Assembly (NCBI RefSeq): GCF_019925205.1
Contig: NC_083566.1
Span: 25,358,001 to 25,422,000, forward strand
DNA length: 64,000 nt
Direction: 5' to 3'
From: Metopolophium dirhodum
Lineage: Eukaryota; Arthropoda; Insecta; Hemiptera; Aphididae
Shown: positions 1 through 11,800 of the stretch, in pieces
How the letters are laid out: the number at the start of each line of letters is the position of its first letter
Position numbering within the stretch: position 1 is the first letter of the stretch
Notes under the pieces: generated by a model
Told to the model about the DNA's origin: nothing
Database searches by the model: none
What the model saw: only the letters and a program-made list of their open reading frames with translations
Position numbers and translations under genes: made by a program

Positions 1-439
1 ATATTTTTAGAGCGCATATTTGATGACGAGTTTACGATACAATTTTAAAGTTTGAAAATAAAAAAATAAATACATTATATTATTTTGTGAGCGTTTTCTG
101 CAATATAGGTATTGTTGTATCGTGTTTTAAAAATCCCTAGTTGACGTACAATTTCCCATTTTTATTAATAAATATTTAGTAAAAATTAAAAAATATAAAA
201 ATATTTACGAAAATTGTGAATAAAAACAAAAATAAGTGCATATATTTTGTACTTTTTAAGTGCATTAAGTTCCGATCCCCGGGCCACTTATTCCCCTAAA
301 CATTTTGAAATGACGCCCCTGAATAACACTGACCGTAAATCGTAATCTGTGGGTTTTTAAAGGTAGTTAGGTACCCCTACATATTAAGTAATAATGGGTA
401 TATCTATAATAAACATAATATTTAAACGTAAATTTGCAG
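1..439. other. Intron or upstream sequence before the NCKX exons
   Basis: No coding exon is visible. The stretch is AT-rich and probably belongs to the intron before the first NCKX exon, because a tttgcag acceptor ends at 439. A GC-rich patch at about 273-330 (ccccgggccac and a ggggcgtca motif on the minus strand) resembles the ends of repeats seen elsewhere in this window and is probably a decayed transposon end. Confidence 0.5.
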
Positions 440-1342
440 TCTCCCCCATATGGAAAGTACCCACAGGTGCATTGCCCATCATGTGGTGGGCATTTTCCTT
501 ACCAGTAGCATTCATGTTGTCGGTAACAGTACCGGATTGTCGGACAAGGCGTAAGGTGTACCCGTTCACGTTCATCATGTGCATAATTTGGATAGGCATC
601 AGTTCGTACATAGTGTCTTGGATGTTGTCGATATGCGGTGAGTACATAGTTAGTGACAGTGTTGTATTACGGAGAGGGGATTTGAGTGTCGTAGGGGTAT
701 CCCGTGACATACCACCCCCCCCCCCCCCCCTCAAATTACGCCACTGGACAGTTATTATATTATTATTGTATTGACTATTTTGGGTGCAGTAATAATAATT
801 CACCGTACCCTTTCTATTGTTTATATATACAGGAGACACATTTCATATTAGCGACATTGTGATGGGCATAGCGGTTTTGGCGGCTGGTGGCAGTATACCT
901 GAAGCCACTTCGGGCATAATAAATGCCCGAAATGGTAAGACTTACTACAACAAATTATATAGTCATATTAGTATTATGTATTCGTCATTGTTTTAATATT
1001 ATACTTAATGCACTAGGCGAGGGATCGATGAGCATCAGCAACGCGTTAGGTGCCAACACATTGGATATACTATTATGCTTGGGCTTGCCGTGGTTTATCA
1101 AATGTCTTATGCCGATTTCCATGAATGGTGGACCTATTTTGATGGAAACCAATGATTTATTTTTTAACTGCATATGTTTAATCATCAGTGTGATCGTGCT
1201 GAACATTGCAGCAGCCGCGAATGGATTCAAAATGTATAAAACGTTTGGTATCATATGTCTTATTGGTCACTTTTGTATCATAACAATATTCATAATAAGC
1301 GGCCTTAATGTTGTAAAACGCGCAGAAATTGGGCAATGTTAG
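440..1342 (+). CDS. K+-dependent Na+/Ca2+ exchanger (SLC24/NCKX family), last three exons
   Basis: Partial gene; upstream exons lie outside the window. Exons are 440-637, 833-934 and 1017-1342 (stop TAG). Junctions are canonical (gtgagt/acag, gtaaga/ctag) and in phase: TGC G|GA and AAT G|GC. Exon 1 carries PDCRTRR and FIMCIIWIGISSYIVSWML. Exon 2 holds the first half of the alpha-2 repeat (DIVMGIAVLAAGGSIPEA), and exon 3 the second half (SNALGANTLDILLCLGLPWF) plus three hydrophobic segments. Known for the family: the alpha repeats form the ion-binding site of a plasma-membrane or organelle exchanger that exports Ca2+ and K+ against Na+ entry. The site departs from the usual NCKX form (GGSIPE for GTSIPD, GANTLD for GSNVFD) but is not broken. 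Family assignment is firm; the subfamily is not determined. Confidence 0.88.
715..730 (+). repeat. Poly-C tract in NCKX intron
   Basis: A run of 16 consecutive C residues inside the intron between the first two visible NCKX exons. It is likely length-variable and hard to sequence. Confidence 0.9.
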
Positions 1343-1363
1343 TATCAAATAGACACTATTTAG

Positions 1364-1369
1364 AATAAA
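1364..1369 (+). terminator. Poly(A) signal of the NCKX gene
   Basis: AATAAA lies 22 nt after the NCKX stop codon in AT-rich sequence. It is the nearest canonical polyadenylation signal. Confidence 0.55.
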
Positions 1370-1379
1370 ATTATTCATT

Positions 1380-2085
1380 CATTAGTTATTATCACTTTTA
1401 ATTTTTGTCAAATTAAATGTCATACATTTTAGTTTTAAGAAAATATTTACAATATGTATGTACACTGTATACAGTATAGTAACTATGAAGTATGAACATA
1501 GATTATTTTCATTTTATTAGTTTTATTAAATATTATGTTTAAACTAATGTAGATATTTCGAACCAATGACATGTAGTGAACATTAAAATATTAAGAATAG
1601 TTATAAGTATTTTTATAAAAATAACCACCTATTTACACATTGTTGTGCCAACATTTATTTTACCATTTAATATTATTTGACTTTATTATGAATATTGACG
1701 TGTATGTTAATTACAAATTGTAGGTCCTATGGAACTTGTTTTATATTGTTTAATCTAGTTGAAAAATTGTAGATTGTTGTTGTTTTTTTTTTTAATAAAC
1801 ATCAATGATGATTTAATTTAAATATTTCAATAACTCAATAAGAATATTAAATAGCTATAAGACTGAAGAATATATTATTATAAAATAATTAATTATAACC
1901 AGCAACCGATAGAATACAATTTCCATTGATAATAAGAAACATAGGAGACAATATTCCACTCATGAATGTTATTTTATAAATAATTAAGAAATGTCGAGAT
2001 ATTTGTTACTTTATTAAAATATATATGTATATTTTGGAAATATTGATAATAAAATAACAAAAAATAGTAGTTTTAACAATTATCA
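1380..2085. other. AT-rich intergenic stretch
   Basis: I see no coding exon or recognisable element. A TTTATT at 2010-2015 (AATAAA on the minus strand) is suitably placed to polyadenylate the minus-strand ORF that ends at 2086. Confidence 0.5.
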
Positions 2086-2307
2086 TTATGAATCGGTCAT
2101 ATCAAAATAAAGAGTTCTAGCTCTATCCCTACAATGAGATAGACCTTTGCTAATTTTTGTGCTCATATCTTCAACATTGAATTTTGTTTCCTGGTCTATA
2201 GACATTGCTGTTCCTGGGGCTTCTTTAACAAGTGGCCGCGTGTAGTACAGTAATGTTCCGCTAAAAAAAATATATATTATTAAATAACTGGAGGTTGTGC
2301 GAGACAT
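2086..2307 (-). CDS. Unidentified 73-aa ORF with N-terminal hydrophobic segment
   Basis: Not recognised. ATG is at 2307 and stop TAA at 2086-2088. Residues about 8-22 are hydrophobic (YLIIYIFFSGTLLYY), suggesting a signal anchor; the rest is polar and charged with no repeats. A minus-strand AATAAA lies about 70 nt downstream. The tract TTTTTTTTAG just before the GGAACATTA part looks like a splice acceptor (exon start at 2260), so this may instead be the last exon of a longer gene whose upstream exons I could not find. The codon mix looks more protein-like than the surrounding AT-rich ORFs. Confidence 0.35.
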   Translation of the reverse strand: MSRTTSSYLIIYIFFSGTLLYYTRPLVKEAPGTAMSIDQETKFNVEDMSTKISKGLSHCRDRARTLYFDMTDS

Positions 2308-3947
2308 AGCTAAAACTATGAAATGTAACTAAGTACAAATTGTATCTGTACGCAGTTTATTGATTTACTGATTAAGAATTACGCTCTTTTTAATTACCTA
2401 TTGACTTTTATAATTATAATTAAGGTTCTAGATTTGAAATATTTCAATGAAATTATAAAAAATATTTTTTCTTCTTTTAAACGTGTTCGGTTATAGATGA
2501 TTAGAAACAATACATTGATTACACACTTAGAATTAAAGAAAAACATATTTTTGTTGATTTATTATTTCATATTTGTATATTCTATATTATGTAGTGCTGA
2601 ATATTCCTGGCATTATTTTAAGAATGAAAACATTTTTTACATGAGTTTTAAAATATTTTTGTATATCAGCGATCCAAAAGATAATGGTTTGAAATAAAGT
2701 TAAAGTCAATTCCAACAATGAATGAAATAATAATGTATTTTCAGTAATTATAAAGTAAATAATAAATTTAATACTTAGATCATATAGTTTGTTAAATAAC
2801 TTATAAATTATATGTAAATATGTTACATATTTTCTTTGTTTCATACGATAAACCAACTTTTAAAAATATTCACTTAGAAGTTGTCGACTATAAACTTTTA
2901 GGTATAATAAACTTTTTATTTTTCATCAAAATAAAATATTTTAAGAAAATAAATTTCATGACATTTTAAAACCCTAATTATAATTTACAATAGGAATCAT
3001 CAAATGTTTTAACATTAATAAATTGTAATAATTAAAAGTAACACACAACAAGGATTAATTTACAGCCATAACGATATGATATTACAAGTTAACAAGACTG
3101 TGAGATTTTCAAAAAAACACTCTGGGACTGCCACGGTAAAACTATTGCATAGCAATTTTGTAGCTATGTATCATGTAATTATAACTATTTATTTTTGTAT
3201 GATATTAATTCAAGTTACACTTTTTGAGCGCAACAACCGAAAAGAAAATGACAAATTGAGTTTTTTTTTTAATAATGGACAATATGATAGATAAACACCG
3301 TACGGAAATATATTATTTGACTTTTTTTGCTTAGCAACTGGTTAGACTGTAAATAACAAAAATAATAACATTTTTCAGTCACTAGGCCCGCGATGAAAGC
3401 TATGCAATAGCTTAAAATAAACTATTCTTAAAAATTTGTTCCAGATCCCCTGCGTTCAAGAAAAATATAATACTTCAAAATGTTTTTACACCTTCATGAA
3501 TCTATATTATGTATTGAGATTACTTTGTTACAAACTTGTAATTTAATTTTTTTTTTATAAAACATTTCTATAGTCGAAATTGTGTCCTTTATTCAGATGG
3601 GATAAATGTTTGAATTTCATAAATAGTAAATATTAGGTAAAATGAGAACATATGCAGTAGATTAAATTAAACTATATGTAATTTTATTTTTAAATATAGT
3701 TACTAGATTATTTAGATTTAATTTTTTTTTAAAGATATTGATGATCATTAATGCCTAATTTAATAAATAAAGAAATAATAAAAAATTTACCAAATACATA
3801 CCGGTTAGTTTGTTATTGTTATATCTATAGTGTAAGCGCGTTTTAGTGACACTGTATTGTCATTATTTTTTTATTTTAACCGATCATTTACTATGAATTT
3901 ATCCGTTTTAAATCAAAGAAGAATAATAGGTCAAATACCAAAGATAT
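2308..3947. other. AT-rich intergenic stretch, no gene seen
   Basis: Only short AT-driven ORFs are present, without splice-site or domain support. No RNA gene or convincing repeat is visible. Confidence 0.5.
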
Positions 3948-4182
3948 TTGTTTTAAAGTGGGTTTACATAAGAGCACGAACAGGAATGAATGAAGCGAAT
4001 ACTACCTCACAAACAAATTCAAATGCTCTGATCAGACTGTCTTTGGAACGATCGTTTCCAAACGTGAACGAGTGCATTTTTTCGTGTTAGGTTGGACCGT
4101 TTACATTGGTTTGATAGGTAGAATTTGTTAGCATTCATTCGAGTTTAGGCTTTAATATAAACCCACCTTGAGGTACTAGGTT
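3948..4182. repeat. Foldback (inverted-repeat) element, about 235 bp
   Basis: The left arm near 3953-4040 and the reverse complement of 4085-4180 align along most of their length. Shared blocks include gtgggttta, gaatgaatg and ctacct. The centre near 4045-4063 is the palindrome ttggaacgatcgtttccaa. Arms are roughly 70% alike by eye. It lies just downstream of the GNL3-like stop codon. It is probably an old hairpin MITE, and no clear target duplication was identified. Confidence 0.5.
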
Positions 4183-4284
4183 ATTTTTAATAGTAAAATC
4201 TTATTAAACTTATAAAATATTGTTGATTTTCATTAAATTTCAAAGAAATTAGGAAATATTTTCAATTCAAATTAAGAATAACAC

Positions 4285-6514
4285 TTACTCCTTTAAATCT
4301 TTCATGAAAGATTTGGCTGCATTAAGTTGGTCTGGTTTTCCTTGTCTATTTATTAAGCTATGTCGTTTTGCTTTCATTTCAAGTATGTGTGTATAATCTT
4401 CAGTATTTTCTACAGTCATGTCATACAATAACTTTAACTAAATAAAACAAAATGTTCATAAAACAGAAATCAGTTATAGACAAATTGATTTATATTCACA
4501 AACCTGATTTTTTTTAATGTAAGGTAATATTAAAGCACATATCTTGGTTGGGACTACATTTTGAAGGTTTACTTGTAATGCCTGTCTTAATAATAAACGA
4601 TTATCACTGGGCTTCTCCAATATAGTACTAGCTCCAGTACATTTCCATGGCAATAATTCAATTTTTATATTATTGAAAGGAAATACTCCTATTGATCTGT
4701 AAACATTCTACCATTAATTTTTATTACTATTAAAAAATTAATTATAAACTCACTGATTCTTTTTTGATGGAACAGGTTCATCACCAATCGTATATTTCCA
4801 TTTAATGGTATCTACAACACAAGATTTTCCCACTTTGGGCATACCAACAACACCAACTGTAATACCTAAGATTGGTGCGTCTATACAAGTCTGTAAATAG
4901 TTCAATACAACAGATTCACCAAAACATCTATTGGCTACTTTTTTTTTTATTCTTGCTATAAAATTTGGATCTTTCGCACTAGTTTTTGGTGTATTTCGTA
5001 CTTCACGACTGGCTCTGAAAGGCACTGTTGGTGCTATCTTACTAAAATATTCTACCCAATCAGTTACTATTGATTTAGGCACTAAATCGATTTTATTTAA
5101 CAAAATAATACGTTTTTTATCTGGATTGGCTGTTAAATAATCGTCTATTTCCTTAGAACGAGTAGCTAATGGATCACGAATATCCAAAACCTCTAGAACT
5201 ACATCACACATTGAAATTATCTGAAACAGACATCAATGTATTCATAGGTATTAGTAAACTATACATATAGGTGATTGGAATTTATATAACTAGTTTTACA
5301 TTTTTATAATTGTGTTCAATATATCGGTCTGCTCTAGTTTCTTTTAAAAGCCATTTTTGTTTAAAAGGCAATTTTGATTCAGTACTCTTTTTAGTTTCTT
5401 CTTCAGATTGTGTTTCCATTGAATTAAAATTGGACAAACGTATCTCGCGCTCTTTTCTTTTAGCTTCATTAAGTTGCTCAATGATTTCTTCTTTGAATGG
5501 ACACATGTTTGGAGCAATAATCATACTATTTTTGGTCTCTACACATAAATAAATAAAATTAAACATGTATAAATTGCTGCATTAACATTGAATAATTTTA
5601 ACAAAAAATAAAATAATAGACATGTAGGTCTACCAAATATATTGTAAAAAATTAAAAACAAGTATGTATATTATGCTTTAAGTTTAAAACAAAAAAGGAG
5701 CTAAAATGCATTTATGTCAAAGAAAGAAAATACTGTACTATTTTCTAAATGTTTCAGATAGCCAATAGGTTATACACAATGCTAAAATAAGCAGCATTTA
5801 AATCAAGGTCTCAGAAATAGCTAACACGAGCCACAAAATATCATATACCTATACGTAGTGTTGCCATTCACCCCGGTTAATAGAAGCTGAGAGAAAATAA
5901 CTTTAATACTGTAATATTCTAAAATAAAACATAGAATAATATTGTCCATTGTATCATTATATGATTATCTTATTGTGTTAGGGGAAGGATGAATGAACAT
6001 ACTCAACGAGGTCTAATGGCGTGTAAAATTATTTAACTTGTAAAGAATTTTATGAAAAAATAAGAATAGGTTATTTAAAAAATTCATTCAAATGAAAAGT
6101 ATAAATATTAGTAGGTTATAAGTAGTAGTAAGTAATAACAATAGTAGTAAGTTAATGTAAAAAAATTGTATTTTCTAATAAATATTTAAATAAAAAAATT
6201 GTATTTGAAAAATAATTTTCAATTTAATGTCCCCGTTTGGTAATTTCAAAATCTGACAACCCCTATAAGTATGTTATAATATTATTATTTATTTAACCGG
6301 GAACTCACTTTTTTTCGGATTTTTCTTTGCAACTCTTTTGAGTTTTCGATTGTGCTCTCGTACTTTCTTGGCAACCTTGTACTTGGTCCTGCACTTCAAA
6401 CGTTTGGACTGTTTCCCTACAAACAGATTTTAAAGTTGTATGATGGATAACAAAATCTTCAGTTAATAAGTCATAGCCATTTGGGTAGAACTTACTCTGT
6501 TTTGGCAAAGCCAT
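4285..6514 (-). CDS. Nucleostemin-like GTPase (GNL3 family), divergent, six exons
   Basis: Exons on the minus strand: 6514-6496, 6416-6309, 5538-5300, 5220-4754, 4696-4504 and 4437-4285 (stop TAA). All phases agree, giving about 392 aa. The order matches GNL3: a basic N-terminus (KKVREHNRKLKRVAKK, the nucleolar-targeting type), a coiled-coil-like charged stretch, then the circularly permuted G domain. This has DIRDPLATRS, G4 LLNKIDLVP and G1 GMPKVGKS. Known for the family: nucleolar GTPases in ribosome biogenesis and cell-cycle control. Oddities: the G2 position reads PVPSK where PGVTK is usual, and the G3 DxPG is replaced by ELLPWKCTG. The protein also stops early, since family members are usually about 550 aa. 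The last codons sit on a possible donor (GA|gtaagt), so a further exon cannot be excluded. It could be a degenerate paralogue. Confidence 0.8.
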
Positions 6515-8803
6515 TGCGTATCACCGCTTCTGTGGAACGAAGTCTAAAAATCAAAAAACCTAAACACACGAACTGCAACAATTAGTTTATTACTTATAAA
6601 ACAATAATAGTGGAAACGGATGCTTACAGCTCAGTCGCGAAGTGTTCAATGTAAAATGCGATAGCCGTCAAGACGTCGTGATGAGTGAGGACGAGTAGTT
6701 TTCGAACTTCGAGTTAACCTTAAAAGACAAAACCACGAAATACGAATATCAGCTCGCCGTGTTTACTTTATCACGGAGTAATAATTGTAGGTTGGTACCA
6801 TAGACCTAAAACCACCATCGATGCACGGGAATCATACAAGAGAAAGAAAGAAGAAAGAATGAAGAGAGAAAGAACATAAAGAGGGTAATCATTGAAGTAT
6901 GATACTATATTTTCCCCCCACGTTCTCTTTTCTCTTTTACTCTATATCGTACCCCTGACCTCTCTCTCTCTCTAAGCGCTGTCCATTAGTTTATAAGTCT
7001 ATGGTTGGCACACAAGCAATAATAGTATTATTTTTATTATCCATGTCCATAGCCATGTTATTATCTACATCGTGCTTCGACCATAGATAATATGATAATA
7101 TGGTCCACGGATTGGCACGGTTGTAGATAATATACCATCGTATATCTTTAACCGTGGTTCGTGGTCGAAGGTTCGTCGACAGTCCGCGGCGCAATCTACA
7201 CGACTACACGAGCAGCTGGTCAGCAGACGAACAGCAGCAGCAGAATCAGCTGTTAGAACGTAAACAAAAGGACCGCGCGCCGATTGGTGGACGGGATCAT
7301 CGTCGTATGATTTCGTCCCTTCCGCTTTTCATTCTCACCAACCAGCACCGCGATATTCTCCGACGATTTGCACCTTATACGTATCACACACGCGTTCGCG
7401 TATCATGACCCATCATAGATCTACAAACGTATCAATTTATATATAGGTGTATATAATATATATATATAAGTTTATACATCTCGTACGTGGATGAACTTTT
7501 CATTTTATTTACATAACACGCTGGCACTAAGCACAGAGGGAATACGAAATCGTTTTTTTTCCTCTCTACACACGAGACCACCGTGCACCTACGTCAGTCA
7601 TACCGCTGTCGTTGGTCCCGTTTCCGGATTATATTAATTCAGGTACGGCTTGTATAATTTTTACCGTTTGCACGCATAATTTGCGACAATAACAGCAGTG
7701 TAGATAATTATAATAATAATAATAATTATAATTAATAATATTATAACAAACAAGGGGGACGGTCGATCCAAACCGACCACCGACGACAAAACGAATTGGA
7801 TCCGCTGCTGTACAACGCGAATAATATTGTCGTTACTCTTCAGTCATTAATATTGCGAATTGTCGTTTGTACACTCGGCACGCGCCGATTAGAGACTCCC
7901 GGTCATAGGAAAGAATAATTCAATCTCCTCGAATCTCCAGCGGCCATGACGGTGCCCATACTCTGCCGTCGCGACTCGCGGATGACCGACTGCAGCAGGC
8001 CGCGAGTTTCAACGGTTGTCGATTAACGGGAACAGATTTCGGCGGCGGCGGCGGCTAGCGCAAGTGCGTGCGGTGGATGTCGGTCCGTCCGTCCGTCCCG
8101 TCACCCTTACCGCCGCGCGTTTGTTAGGTTATGTTTGCTTTGTTGTCACTCGATATTCTATGTATATACATGTACGTGTATGTGTGCTGCGTGTAGTGTA
8201 TTATTATTATTTTTCCACTGCTCTCTCCACCGCCGCAACTGCATTACCTGTACATGAGTTCTTGAATATCCATCAGACATCAGCGCTATTTTCCCGAGTG
8301 TCCTGTACGCAACCCGTCTCGCCGATTGTCTTTCCCGTGCAGCCGTCGCCGTTTTTGCCGCACTCAGCCAAAGGTTAGACGGTCAACTTTTTGATTTTTC
8401 CAATCCCTCGCCCCCCTTCCCCCCATACACGTTCCGTTTTTCGTTTTTGATAATAATAAAACATTTTAATAATTTACTGTGGGCAACCCTACAGTTGTTT
8501 TTATTGCCGTTCACCGTGTCCTAGTTGTTTCCTTGTGATATTGTAATTTCCTTTTATCGGAAACCATTCGTCGTATGATTTATATTCTCGTTCTCGAATT
8601 ACACACCACACTCGAATTTTAGAGACTACACTCGTGTGTGTGAGTGTATTGTGCCTCTATTGCCTTGTCAAAAACGATCAACAGGTTTAATGTGGGTTTG
8701 GTGTTACTTAACTCTTAATTAATATTCGAATCCTCCTTTTTTTCTGTTCCAGCGTTTTGCGTTCATACTACTTTTTTTTTTTTAAAAAAAAAAAGGTGAA
8801 ATC
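6515..8803. promoter_or_regulatory. Head-to-head upstream region of GNL3-like and GIGYF, with GIGYF 5' UTR
   Basis: The region separates the divergent starts of GNL3-like (6514, minus) and GIGYF (8804, plus). About 7140-8390 is clearly richer in G+C and CpG than its surroundings, as in a promoter with 5' UTR. A 5'-UTR intron is likely: donor AAG|gttaga after 8373 and acceptor ttctgttccag ending at 8752, about 50 nt before the GIGYF ATG. A purine-rich stretch lies at 6840-6900 and a (TC)n run at 6960-6975. Short ORFs here show no family resemblance. The exact transcription start is not visible. Confidence 0.5.
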
Positions 8804-11800
8804 ATGACAGATTCCATAAAGTTTGGTCCAGAGTGGTAAGCACGTCTAGGTTTTATGTTTAATGTTTTCTATTTATTTTATTTATTTCATCTTCTCCTAT
8901 TTTCTCAACACTTGCAATTGTGCACTTTGATTGCCCTCAATGATTCAATGTTTTATTAATTGCTCAGTGCAAATTCTACAGTAGTGCATGTGGCTCTTAT
9001 TTTTATTTTGATGTAACAAATCATTCAGTCACCGTTTCCCTTATTCATTTTTCATCTGCTAGTTTATTAAAATATTTTTAGGGTCAATTTGATTCATTAT
9101 AAAACTGTTAGGTATAATTACTAATTACCTACAAAAGTCCTCATTCCAAGACAATTTTCTAATTGTTAGAGTACCTAGCTTATTCATTCTATGAAAGAAC
9201 CTACCATAAAAATTGACTTGTGTTCAAACACTTTCTGGTACCTATTAAAATCTTTCTAGTTATACCTATGGTCATAGGTACTCAAAGATGAAAATTAAAA
9301 AAATTCTTTTGATAGTAGTTACTTAATCTACATATATAAAAAAAATCTATAATGTTTTATCTCCATTATCCATCTACAATATTTACAGTAGAATTTGTAA
9401 CAAATTAATTTTTATTTTGTTAAAACAAGTTGGCTATAGGTAGGAAATAGTAATTCTTTGGCAAACATTCAGATCCTTCATTTTATATATTTCAAGTTTC
9501 AGTATTTGTCATCTTTAAGTATTATGAAATTAAATTTTACTTTTTAGTTGTATACACTGGTAAAATATTGAAACCTTCACTGATTAAAATCCATAAGAAT
9601 TATATATTTATTAAACTATTTGTATTAACCATCAATTTAATTTCTTCTAGAGCAATGCTAATATAATAGTATATATTTTACTTTTTTTTTTGTTTTGTTA
9701 TGTCAAACAATTAATTGTTATTTGCTTACTGTACATGCTTTGCTTTTTTTTTTTTGAAATACCTAATATTTTCAATTTCTTTAAGCTACAAATATCTACA
9801 ATAACTTTTAAAAATTAATTTGCTTATTCTGCTTTAATGTTCAGTTACCTTGTGTATATTTTATTATTTATTCCATATTTTATAATGAATAATTGTATTC
9901 ATAATATTATATATGTTTGTTATATTTTTTATCATTATTGCATTATGCATGTTGATTCATTCTTAACAGAAATAATATATAATAAATTGTATATGCTTTC
10001 TAAATCTTACTTAATCATCTCTGAAATTACTATTCACCGTTTGATATCTTCCCTTGCAAGTTAATCAAAATTTAATAATAGTGAAATGTAATTTAAATAT
10101 GAACACAATTTTTCATTTAAATTAACACATAATTGTGCTATTGATTTTAGATTATTATAATAATTTGAGTGTTATGATATTGTTGATTTGTTGAAATTGG
10201 TTAATAATTAAATTTTATTTTAAATGTACTAAGTATTAACATATGTAACTATTTACGAAATAGGTTAAGAAATATGTCTCAAGGCATATCGAAACCACAG
10301 CTTGCTGAACATCGTTATGGCCGAGAAGAAATGTTAGCCTTATTTGATATCTCATCATGTAATATTCCACCAGAATCACTTAAGGAACTGTCTATGGTGT
10401 ATAATGACAAACCTCAAAATCCATTGTCTTTACAACAAATGTCTGAAGAAGAAACTGTATGTTATTGTATAAAAAAAATTAAATCTTTATACTGAACTAT
10501 AATTTTAATGTTTTCAGAGACTTTGGAATCGAGGTATAAATAGTGATACCATTATCAGGGCATCTGTTCGAACAACTGGTGGTAGAGGTACTGCTAATAT
10601 TGAAGTTCGTGGAGGTAGTACAAGTGCCAGAGGACGAGGTGGTCGTGGTGGTTATTATTATAATACTACACGGCCAGGTTATGAAGAAGGCCCAGAAGGT
10701 GGAGGCTCACCAATGAACCGAGGTCCACACAGACCTTTTGAAAGACTTAATTCGGTAAAATATTATTTTTTTAATCAAATGTAATTTATGCTAATAGGTA
10801 TTTGATTATTAGTTGACTTAGGGTACTAAGTGTTATTAACTTTTCTGAAAATCAATATTACTAAACTTATAGTTACATATAGATTCAAAGTGATAACAGT
10901 GATAACATTAATATGTTAATTCAATTTATTATACCACTTAGTTCTGTATACTATATTAATTTATACAACTACAATATCTATATTTGATATTGTAATTTTA
11001 CATTATAAATGTTAGTGCTTTCCTGTTATACGAGACTACCTTGTTTTTTGACAACATCTCAATCCTGGTTTCTAAGACTACCAAAATGGTATTTCCCTGT
11101 TATACGAGACTACAGCTATTATTGTGACTACCACCTAAGATTACCTCCGTTATCGTGACTACCACAATAGCTGAACTTTATACAAATAATATATGATCTA
11201 AGAGCTGAACGATACCATTTTTTTTTATATAATTTGAATGTGGTCATCCCCATAATTAATTATTTTATTTGTGGATTTACTATTTTTGTTCTTGTTTATG
11301 TTCGTCGACAACAACGATAATATTATTCTTTGTAGGTAATATTATTTATTATTATTTCTCGTGTGGCGTTTACCGTAAAATATATTACGAATGATTCCTG
11401 GGTATTCAAATATTCTTTTTTTTTATATATAATAAAATTTGAATGTGGCCATCCTTACAATACCTACATATTAAAAAAAATATCAAAGAATTAAATATGA
11501 TTAATAAAAATAAGGTAGACTGTGATAATAGGAAAGTGTGCAAATTTTGGTAGTCTCAGATAATAGGATTGTGATGTTTCACAAAACATTCGCGGTAGTC
11601 ATGATAACAGGCGTAGTCTTGGATGGTAGTGATATGAATATAGTTATCCACAACGATACCTGACAGCAATATTCTGTTGATCTGTCGACCAGGTTGTATT
11701 AGGAAATTGATGCTGGTTAAAAACAAATGGTGTGGCTTGATACTAACCTAAATAATTGAACTGTATAAAATAAACCATTTTTTAGAATGAAAGAAATATG

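Noticed and set aside
384..839. 151-aa minus-strand ORF
   Set aside because: It is antisense to the NCKX exon; its Gly run comes from the poly-C tract.
3857..4090. 77-aa plus-strand ORF
   Set aside because: It overlaps the left arm and centre of a foldback element, and its mirror on the minus strand gives a similar peptide, so it is explained by the inverted repeat.
4145..4175. Possible seventh GNL3-like exon (acceptor cctag, ten codons, stop)
   Set aside because: Phase fits, but the peptide has no resemblance to the family and the segment is the right arm of the foldback element.
7154..8378. Several ORFs of 70-120 aa in the GC-rich region
   Set aside because: They lie in the putative promoter/5' UTR of GIGYF, lack family resemblance and are expected by chance at higher G+C.
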